Shown in pieces: positions 58,331-64,000 of a stretch of 64,000 nt of DNA. The notes beneath the pieces were generated by a model that ran no database searches, was not told the DNA's origin, and saw only the letters and a list, made by a program, of their open reading frames with translations. This DNA comes from Phycisphaerales bacterium. GTDB lineage: Bacteria; Planctomycetota; Phycisphaerae; Phycisphaerales; UBA1924. A program made the position numbers and the translations under genes. Position 1 is the stretch's first letter; each line of letters begins with the position of its first letter. The DNA is taken from contig JAJDDK010000006.1 in NCBI GenBank assembly GCA_029260345.1, positions 186,001-250,000 of the forward strand, in the 5' to 3' direction.

Positions 58331-58834
58331 ATGACCGCACTTCTTGCGATCATCATGGCCGTGGTCGGTGTGGCGGGTGTGGTGGCGACGTTGTTCGCGC
58401 TTCCCGGCATATGGATCATCGTTGGTTCGGCGGCGCTGATTGACTTGTGGCAGCCGCACGTGTTTTCATTGCGCACGCTGATCATCGCGGCGGGATTGGC
58501 GATGATGGCGGAAATCGTTGAATTAATTGCTTCCGGCGCCGGCGCCAAACGCGCCGGTGGCGCGAAGCGGTCGGCGTTCGCGGCGATCATCGGCGCCATC
58601 ATCGGGGCGATTGTGGGCACGCCGTTCATGCCGATTGTCGGGACGATTCTCGGCGGCGCTATTGGCGCCGGCATCGGCGCGGCGATCGCAGAGCGAACCG
58701 TCGAAGAGCGCACGTGGGGCGACATCTGGCGCGTCGGTCAAGGCGCGGCGATCGGGCGCGTGCTTGCAACTGGGATCAAGGCGCTGTTTGCAGTGTCGAT
58801 CGGGATCTTTCTGTTTATCGCGGTCCTGCTTTGA
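58331..58834 (+). CDS. DUF456 family membrane protein
   Basis: A 167-residue membrane protein: segments LLAIIMAVVGVAGVVATLFA, GIWIIVGSAALIDLW, TLIIAAGLAMMAEIVELIA, then a glycine-rich double unit (FAAIIGAIIGAIVGTPFMPIV, ILGGAIGAGIGAAIAER) of the glycine-zipper type characteristic of DUF456, and a last helix (GIKALFAVSIGIFLFIAVLL). Role unknown in all bacteria. Ends 9 bases from the convergent phosphorylase gene. Confidence 0.87.
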   Translation: MTALLAIIMAVVGVAGVVATLFALPGIWIIVGSAALIDLWQPHVFSLRTLIIAAGLAMMAEIVELIASGAGAKRAGGAKRSAFAAIIGAIIGAIVGTPFMPIVGTILGGAIGAGIGAAIAERTVEERTWGDIWRVGQGAAIGRVLATGIKALFAVSIGIFLFIAVLL

Positions 58835-58843
58835 TCGCGCCGT

Positions 58844-61489
58844 TCACCCTTGGGCGCCCACGAGCTTTTTGGACTTCTTAGCTTGCTTGGGCGCGTGTCC
58901 TCCAAACCATGTGATGAGGCCGGGGACGAGCGGTTGATCAAGCATGTTGTGCTTCGGCAGCACTCGGACGGAGAAGCCGAAGCGCCCGGATTTGCTGGCT
59001 GTGACGCGACCCGTGAACTCATGGCGACCTTCACCGAGTGAAGCGCCATGCTGAAGCTCAAGCGGCGTCACATCAACAAGCTCGCCCAAACTCGTGACCG
59101 AGCCCGCGTAGAGCTGAACCGCGACTTCCTCGGGAGAGAGCGCGCCGAGCTGAACAACGCACTTCACCGGTGCGCTGTCGCCGAGCTTCATGGTGGAGCC
59201 GATCGGGCTGTCCACGGATTCGATGCCAACGGCGCGCCAATGCTCGCGGTACCGATGGAGTTGACCGTTGAGTGAACGGGCGCCGGCAAGGTTGTCCGCC
59301 GCGAGCGACACGCATGACTGAGCGGCGGGGAGGTAATACTTCTCGGTGTAATCCGCGACCATGCGATTGGTGCTGAACTGCGGCGCCACATGCATGATGC
59401 ACTGCTTCATGCGCGCAATCCACTGACGGGGCAGGCCCGATACATCGCGGTGATAGAACTCCGGAATGATCTGGCGCTCGAGCAAGTCGTACAGCGCGCG
59501 GCCTTCGACTTTGTCCTGCAAATCAGAATCGTCGTAGGTCTCGCCGCGACCGATGGCGAAACCGATCTCGGTTTCAAATCCTTCGTCCCACCAGCCGTCG
59601 AGCACGGACACATTGACGACGCCGTTCATCGCGGCCTTCATGCCGGAGGTGCCGGACGCTTCCATGCCGCGACGAGGTGTGTTGAGCCAGATGTCGCACC
59701 CGGCGACGAGGCGACGGGCGACGTCAATGTCGTAGTCCTCGAGAAAGACGATGCGATTGGACTTGCCATTGGACTCGGCGAATTTGACGAGTTCGCGAAT
59801 CATTTCCTTGCCGGGACCGTCGGCGGGGTGCGCTTTACCGGCGATGAGAATCTGCATCGGCCGCTTGGCGTCGTTGAGCATCGCGCGCAGACGATCGGGG
59901 TCTTGGAGGAGCAGCGTCGCACGCTTGTACGTGGCGAAGCGCCGCGCGAAACCAATGGTGAGGATCTCAGGATCAAGCGCGCTGGCGGCGACTTCAATGT
60001 CGGCGCGACCAAGCCCGCGGCGGGAGAGCTGTTCGCGGATGCGCTTGCGGGACCATGTCACCAGACGTTCGCGTTCGATCTCGTGCGTGCGCCAGAGCTC
60101 TTCATCGGGGATGGTTTCGACATCGTTCCAGACGGTGTGGTCCGCGGGATTGCGCTGCCACGACCAGCCGAGGTAGCGGTCGAAGAGCGCCATGACGCTC
60201 GGCGCGACCCAGCTTCGCGTGTGGACGCCGTTCGTGACGTGCCCGATCGGAGCTTCGTTCTCGGGCACGCCGGGCCACAGCGAAGACCACATCGTGCGGC
60301 TGACTTCACCGTGAAGGCGGCTGACGCCGTTGCAGCGGTTCGACGTCTTAAGCGCGAGCACCGCCATCGAGAAGAATTCGCCGTTGTCATCGGGGCGCTC
60401 GCGCCCGAGGGACAGAAGGCGATTCAGGTCAATGCCCAATTCGGGCAGGAGCGGCGACAGATAGTTCTGAATGAGTTCCGGTGAGAATCGATCGATTCCC
60501 GCAGGAACCGGCGTGTGCGTGGTGAAGAGATGTGAAGCAGACGTCGCGGCGAGCGCATCGTCGAACGTCGCATCGGTCTCGCGGCGGAGCTGGCGGATGT
60601 GCTCAAGAGCGAGAAACGCGGAGTGCCCCTCGTTCATGTGATAGACGGTCGGCTGAATGCCGAGCGCTTCGAGGGCGCGAACGCCGCCCACGCCGAGCAC
60701 AAGTTCCTGCTGAATGCGCCGTTCGACATCGCCGCCGTAGAGGTTGCGCGTGATGTCACGATCTTCGCGGCTGTTCTCTTCGAGGTTGGTGTCGAGGAGG
60801 TAAAGCGTGACGCGGCCGACATTGCATTGCCACAGCCCAACGGCGACGCGTCGACCGGGCAAGTCGATCCAGATAAGGCGCTGGCGATCGGTTTCAGGAT
60901 CGATGATGCGATGAATCGGCTGGTTGGAGAAATCGAGATCGGGATACGTTTCCTGCTGCCAGCCGTCGGCGTTGAGGTACTGATGGAAGTACCCATTTCG
61001 ATACAGCAGACCGACGGCGATGAGCGGAACACCGAGTTCGCTGGCAGATTTGAGGTGGTCGCCGGCGAGACATCCGAGGCCGCCGGAATAGATCTGGAAA
61101 CATTCGGTGAGGCCGAATTCGGCGGAGAAGTAGGCAATGAGCGGCGACCGCCCGGCAGGTGCGGGCAAGTCACCGTGGACATTCTGAAACCACGAAGGGC
61201 GGGATTCGTGAGCATGGAGCTGTTCGATGGCCTGACCCACCGCATGGATGAATGCGGGGTCATCGGCGGCTCGGTCGAGACGCGACTGGTCGATCGCCCC
61301 GAGCAATTTCACCGGGTTGTGGTGGGTTTCTTCCCAGAGGTCGGGATCGAGTTGCTCGAAAAGTGCAGCGGCTCGGGGTTGCCACGTCCACCACAGGTTA
61401 TGGGCGATCTCCTGGAGCGGGGCCAGGGCCTCCGGGAGGGCCGGCAGCACACGAAATGAGTGGATGCGGGCAGTCGAAGGATCGAGCAT
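58844..61489 (-). CDS. glgP: Alpha-glucan phosphorylase
   Basis: An 881-residue glycogen/starch phosphorylase of the bacterial alpha-glucan group. Residues 1-110 have the DUF3417-like N-terminus (LPEALAPLQEIAHNLWWTW); LIAYFSAEFGLTECFQIYSG and GLGCLAGDHLKSASELGVPL follow; FTTHTPVPAGIDRF and CNGVSRLHGEVSRTMW and GHVTNGVHTRSWVAP are also typical. The PLP-lysine region is EASGTSGMKAAMNGVVNVSV. It releases glucose-1-phosphate from alpha-1,4-glucans. Start ATG 61489 with GGAG 6-7 bases upstream. Upstream 61490-61766 (277 bases) shows no gene. Confidence 0.95.
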   Translation of the reverse strand: MLDPSTARIHSFRVLPALPEALAPLQEIAHNLWWTWQPRAAALFEQLDPDLWEETHHNPVKLLGAIDQSRLDRAADDPAFIHAVGQAIEQLHAHESRPSWFQNVHGDLPAPAGRSPLIAYFSAEFGLTECFQIYSGGLGCLAGDHLKSASELGVPLIAVGLLYRNGYFHQYLNADGWQQETYPDLDFSNQPIHRIIDPETDRQRLIWIDLPGRRVAVGLWQCNVGRVTLYLLDTNLEENSREDRDITRNLYGGDVERRIQQELVLGVGGVRALEALGIQPTVYHMNEGHSAFLALEHIRQLRRETDATFDDALAATSASHLFTTHTPVPAGIDRFSPELIQNYLSPLLPELGIDLNRLLSLGRERPDDNGEFFSMAVLALKTSNRCNGVSRLHGEVSRTMWSSLWPGVPENEAPIGHVTNGVHTRSWVAPSVMALFDRYLGWSWQRNPADHTVWNDVETIPDEELWRTHEIERERLVTWSRKRIREQLSRRGLGRADIEVAASALDPEILTIGFARRFATYKRATLLLQDPDRLRAMLNDAKRPMQILIAGKAHPADGPGKEMIRELVKFAESNGKSNRIVFLEDYDIDVARRLVAGCDIWLNTPRRGMEASGTSGMKAAMNGVVNVSVLDGWWDEGFETEIGFAIGRGETYDDSDLQDKVEGRALYDLLERQIIPEFYHRDVSGLPRQWIARMKQCIMHVAPQFSTNRMVADYTEKYYLPAAQSCVSLAADNLAGARSLNGQLHRYREHWRAVGIESVDSPIGSTMKLGDSAPVKCVVQLGALSPEEVAVQLYAGSVTSLGELVDVTPLELQHGASLGEGRHEFTGRVTASKSGRFGFSVRVLPKHNMLDQPLVPGLITWFGGHAPKQAKKSKKLVGAQG

Positions 61490-61766
61490 AGGACAACTCC
61501 AGAGCGGCTTTGGGCCGAATCACAGGGAACCGCGGCGTCCGTCGCCACGAATTGCATGGGGACTATCGGACGAACCGCGCAAAGAGTTTACGGGCGGTAA
61601 GGCCGGTCGAGCGTGATGGATCAAAGGTTGGTGATTCCCATCGAATCAGACGGGTTTTCGTTGACTGGGTGGGTGTTGCGGCTCACAATTATCTGGAGTC
61701 ATTCTAGAAACAGCGATGTCCTTACCGGTCCTCCTCGGACCTGAAGGGGCAAGACAGGAGCAAGAG

Positions 61767-63236
61767 ATGGGGATGAAGAGATTGTGCGCGCCCGTCAGGG
61801 GTGGCGCCTATTCACTCGCAGCAATGATGGTTGTCTGCGGGCTCGCGGCTCCGGCGACCCAGGTGTCTGCTCAAGTCAGCAAAGATTCCGTCGGCGTGCT
61901 TCAGAAGCCGCTCGACCAGATTCCGATTCTTGTGGATGTGGATTCGGGCGATGTTGTCGCCGCAAGCGGCGCCAGCGATGGCCCGCAATTGGTGTACGCG
62001 ACGGAGGTCGGATTGCAGGATGCGCCGTGGCTGCGGCTGACGTTTGACGAGGTGATCCTGTCCGGCGATCAGAAACTCGGCGACGACGCGTTCCTGTGGA
62101 TCACGTCGCTCGCAGATGGCGCTGTGCAGATCCTGACGCAGCGCGATCTTGAGCGATGGCAATACACGACGGCCTATTTCAACGGCGACCGCGTGCGCGT
62201 TGAATTGTTCGCATATCCCGGCGCTGGGAAGAATCGTTTGAAAATGGACACCATGATGGCGGGTCCGCCGTCGGACGTGACGCCATTCTCATTGTGTGGA
62301 CCGGATGATCGCGCGTTGTCCACTGACGGCCGAAGCGCTCGCGTGCTGCCGGCGCAGTGCACCGTTTTCATGATCAATGATCCATTGAAGAACTTCCTCA
62401 CCGCTGGTCATTGCGCCACGGCGCTGCAAGTGGTGCAGTTCAATGTGCCGATGTCGACCGAAGGGGGCGGTTTGCAGAATCCGCCGCCGGAAGATCAATA
62501 CCCGGTGGACCCCGCGTCCGTTCAGTTTCGGTTCCAGGGCATTGGCGACGATTGGGCGCACTTTGGCGTGTTCCCGAACTCGAATACGGGCTTGATGCCG
62601 TATCAGGTCTCAGGCGCAGCATTCCCAATGGCGAACACGGCGCCACCGGTCCTGAATCAGACGATCCGCATCACCGGCTATGGCACAGATACGACGCCCG
62701 CCACTTACAACTCCGTCCAGCAAACCAGCAGCGGTCCGTACGTTGATCGTTTTGGGACAGTCATTCGTTACGCCGTTGACACCACCGGTGGAAATTCAGG
62801 CTCCGCGGTCATCGATACAACCACTCTTCTTTGCATCGGCATTCACACCAATGCCGGCTGCACGACCTCCGGTTCGGGATCTAATCAAGGAACGGCGATT
62901 CAGAATCCGAATCTGAAGAACGCCATCAACAATCCGCAAGGCATCGCCGCTTCCGCTGATTGCAACAACAACAGCGTTCCTGACTTTGTCGATATCGAGC
63001 AAGGCGCTGATGACTGCAACAACAACGGCATTCTTGATTCGTGCGAATCGCTGAATATTCCCGGTGACCTGAACAACAACAACTTGGTGGATGGCGCCGA
63101 TCTTGGCATCATGCTCGCTTCGTGGGGCCAGTCCGGCGTGGCGGCGGACATCAATGGCGACAACATCGTTGATGGCGCTGATCTTGCGAAGCTGCTGTCC
63201 AACTGGGGCACGTACTGCGACATCTTCGGCAACTGA
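61767..63236 (+). CDS. Secreted trypsin-like serine protease with dockerin-like C-terminus
   Basis: A 489-residue exported protein. ATG at 61767 with AGGAG 8 bases upstream; signal peptide GGAYSLAAMMVVCGLAAPATQVSA. The chymotrypsin-type domain has TAGHC (His), an Asp in GDDWAHFGV and Ser in TTGGNSGSAVID, with GIHTNAGCTT after. A Cys-Asn calcium-like repeat (DCNNNSVPDFVDIEQG and DCNNNGILDSCE) is followed by a dockerin pair (GDLNNNNLVDGADLGIML..WG and ADINGDNIVDGADLAKLL). The dockerin is the same type as at 12607 and 15225. Extracellular or surface proteolysis is likely; the partner for the dockerin is unknown. Confidence 0.9.
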   Translation: MGMKRLCAPVRGGAYSLAAMMVVCGLAAPATQVSAQVSKDSVGVLQKPLDQIPILVDVDSGDVVAASGASDGPQLVYATEVGLQDAPWLRLTFDEVILSGDQKLGDDAFLWITSLADGAVQILTQRDLERWQYTTAYFNGDRVRVELFAYPGAGKNRLKMDTMMAGPPSDVTPFSLCGPDDRALSTDGRSARVLPAQCTVFMINDPLKNFLTAGHCATALQVVQFNVPMSTEGGGLQNPPPEDQYPVDPASVQFRFQGIGDDWAHFGVFPNSNTGLMPYQVSGAAFPMANTAPPVLNQTIRITGYGTDTTPATYNSVQQTSSGPYVDRFGTVIRYAVDTTGGNSGSAVIDTTTLLCIGIHTNAGCTTSGSGSNQGTAIQNPNLKNAINNPQGIAASADCNNNSVPDFVDIEQGADDCNNNGILDSCESLNIPGDLNNNNLVDGADLGIMLASWGQSGVAADINGDNIVDGADLAKLLSNWGTYCDIFGN

Positions 63237-63262
63237 ATAGTCGCGAGCAAAACACGTTGAAT

Positions 63263-64000
63263 TTATGCAGGCCCGGCGTTCGCGTCGGGCCTGTTTCGTT
63301 CCAGCAGCCAGCCGATCTCCGGGGCGCGAGTCGCAATGGCCACGATGACAAACGCGGCGCCTCCGGCGCTGACGCAGACGCTGAGCCGCAGGAACTGAAT
63401 CCACCAGTCACCATCCGCCGGCAGCGCCCAGCCGGCGGCAAGAACGGCGATCGCCATCGCTCCCGTTGCGACCAAGGTGCGACCAACTGGAGTGACGAGC
63501 GCCGCCGTGCGAGATCCATCACCGAATCGTCGTCGGCAGATTACGGCCAGCACGGCACACTGGCCGATGGCGCACGCCGTGGTGGACCACGCCAGTGCGG
63601 CTTCACGCAACACCCAAATCAGTGAAACATTGAGGATGAAATTGACGCCAATCGTGACGAGGGACACGCGCACCGGCGTGCGGGTGTCTCCGTGCGCGTA
63701 CATCGCGCGCGTGAAGACATGAATCAGCGCAAACGCCCAGATTCCCGGCGAATACCCGAGGAGCACGCTGGCCGTTCGAAGCATGGCCTCATCGGAGAAT
63801 TCGCCACCGCGATAGATCACAGCGATCAGCGGCTCGCGAATCAACGCAAGGCCGACGGAAGCGGGCACACCGATGAACAGGCTCAGCCGCAGACCGCGCA
63901 GGAGCGTGTCGCGAAACGCCTTCGGCTCGTTGATGGAGCGCGACAGCATCGGAAAAACAGCGGTGGCGAGCGCGATGCCAAATACACCAAGTGGGAAGTG
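63263..64000 (-). CDS. murJ: Lipid II flippase MurJ (MviN), C-terminal part
   Basis: 246 codons to the end of the window; the gene starts beyond it. Membrane protein with HFPLGVFGIALATAVFPMLSR, FIGVPASVGLALIREPLIAV, YRGGEF, ALIHVFTRAMYAHGDTRTPV, VNFILNVSLIWVLRE and several more helices, the layout of TM 8-14 in MurJ. It flips the peptidoglycan precursor lipid II across the inner membrane. The tail WLLERNRPDANAGPA is short. Its stop lies at the base of a terminator hairpin. Confidence 0.9.
   Translation of the reverse strand, partial: HFPLGVFGIALATAVFPMLSRSINEPKAFRDTLLRGLRLSLFIGVPASVGLALIREPLIAVIYRGGEFSDEAMLRTASVLLGYSPGIWAFALIHVFTRAMYAHGDTRTPVRVSLVTIGVNFILNVSLIWVLREAALAWSTTACAIGQCAVLAVICRRRFGDGSRTAALVTPVGRTLVATGAMAIAVLAAGWALPADGDWWIQFLRLSVCVSAGGAAFVIVAIATRAPEIGWLLERNRPDANAGPA
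63268..63297. terminator. Hairpin between the protease and murJ, probably bidirectional
   Basis: CAGGCCCG (63268-63275) pairs with CGGGCCTG (63285-63292) over a perfect 8-bp stem, followed by TTTCGTT on the plus strand. It lies 32 bases after the protease stop and overlaps the last codons of murJ. The lack of a long T-run makes it moderate. Confidence 0.65.

Noticed and set aside
53637-58834. Run of uncharacterised genes considered as one operon or defence cluster
   Set aside because: Strand changes and gaps break it up, the composition equals the host and no defence motif is present besides a common membrane nuclease.
59390-60484. 364-codon plus-strand open frame antisense to the glucan phosphorylase
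   Set aside because: Shadow of glgP, explained by codon bias in high-GC DNA.

Overview
The window looks like chromosomal DNA of a high-GC planctomycete, most likely class Phycisphaerae. The signs are secreted proteins ending in dockerin-like pairs of calcium loops (GD.NGDG..NGADLA.LL..WG), large FG-GAP/VCBS repeat proteins, a protein with a VPAPG-type C-terminal anchor, two adjacent divergent clpP genes, a yidC-mnmE pair, and several families of short hairpin repeats between and inside genes. This assignment rests on recognised families, not on a marker-gene search. No rRNA, tRNA or CRISPR array was found.

Layout. 1-10,000: end of a POT peptide transporter, an S9 peptidase lipoprotein, a DCC-type thiol oxidoreductase, gyrB, an L,D-transpeptidase, 5-formyl-THF cyclo-ligase, bioD and trmL. 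10,100-15,300: two large paralogous secreted FG-GAP proteins with terminal dockerins. 15,389-20,754: glyA, then three tandem copies of a zinc-ribbon membrane protein. 21,000-25,550: a Ser/Thr kinase with a PPP-like phosphatase, a PGRP-like protein lacking obvious zinc ligands, a small lipoprotein and two clpP genes. 25,780-34,013: a phosphoesterase, yidC, mnmE, a hypothetical protein, NAD(P)HX dehydratase, a transglutaminase-like protein and tatD.

34,014 to about 38,850 is an island of visibly lower GC (26 of 60 in 36241-36300 and 28 of 60 in 34501-34560, against 42 of 60 in 29101-29160). It carries a membrane-anchored dCTP-deaminase/dUTPase-fold protein facing a tightly overlapping operon: acyl-carrier-like protein, XRE regulator, ImmA/IrrE-type metallopeptidase, divergent thymidylate-synthase-like protein and two-domain MazG-like pyrophosphohydrolase. 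A DUF1643 gene lies upstream. A good sigma70-type promoter (TTGACA-17-TACGAT) with a palindrome in its spacer precedes the operon. Four proteins with nucleotide-enzyme folds or folds often found with them, under a repressor and protease pair, suggest a stress- or phage-responsive nucleotide system. This is the most likely undescribed system in the window, but the function is inference.

38,833-47,060 holds decayed and repeat-rich DNA: two NTF2-like gene remnants flanking a beta-helix protein, a sorting-signal protein gene broken by an amber codon, a ThiF-family gene with two in-frame blocks of hairpin repeats, a glycosylasparaginase with another such block, and PPi-dependent phosphofructokinase. 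47,083-58,834: a lipoprotein, a family 4 uracil-DNA glycosylase, a structured intergenic RNA candidate, a CusF-like lipoprotein, a MEMO protein, DTD, NAD synthetase and several uncharacterised proteins including a membrane-anchored nuclease. 58,844-64,000: alpha-glucan phosphorylase, a trypsin-like protease with dockerin, and the C-terminal part of MurJ running off the end.
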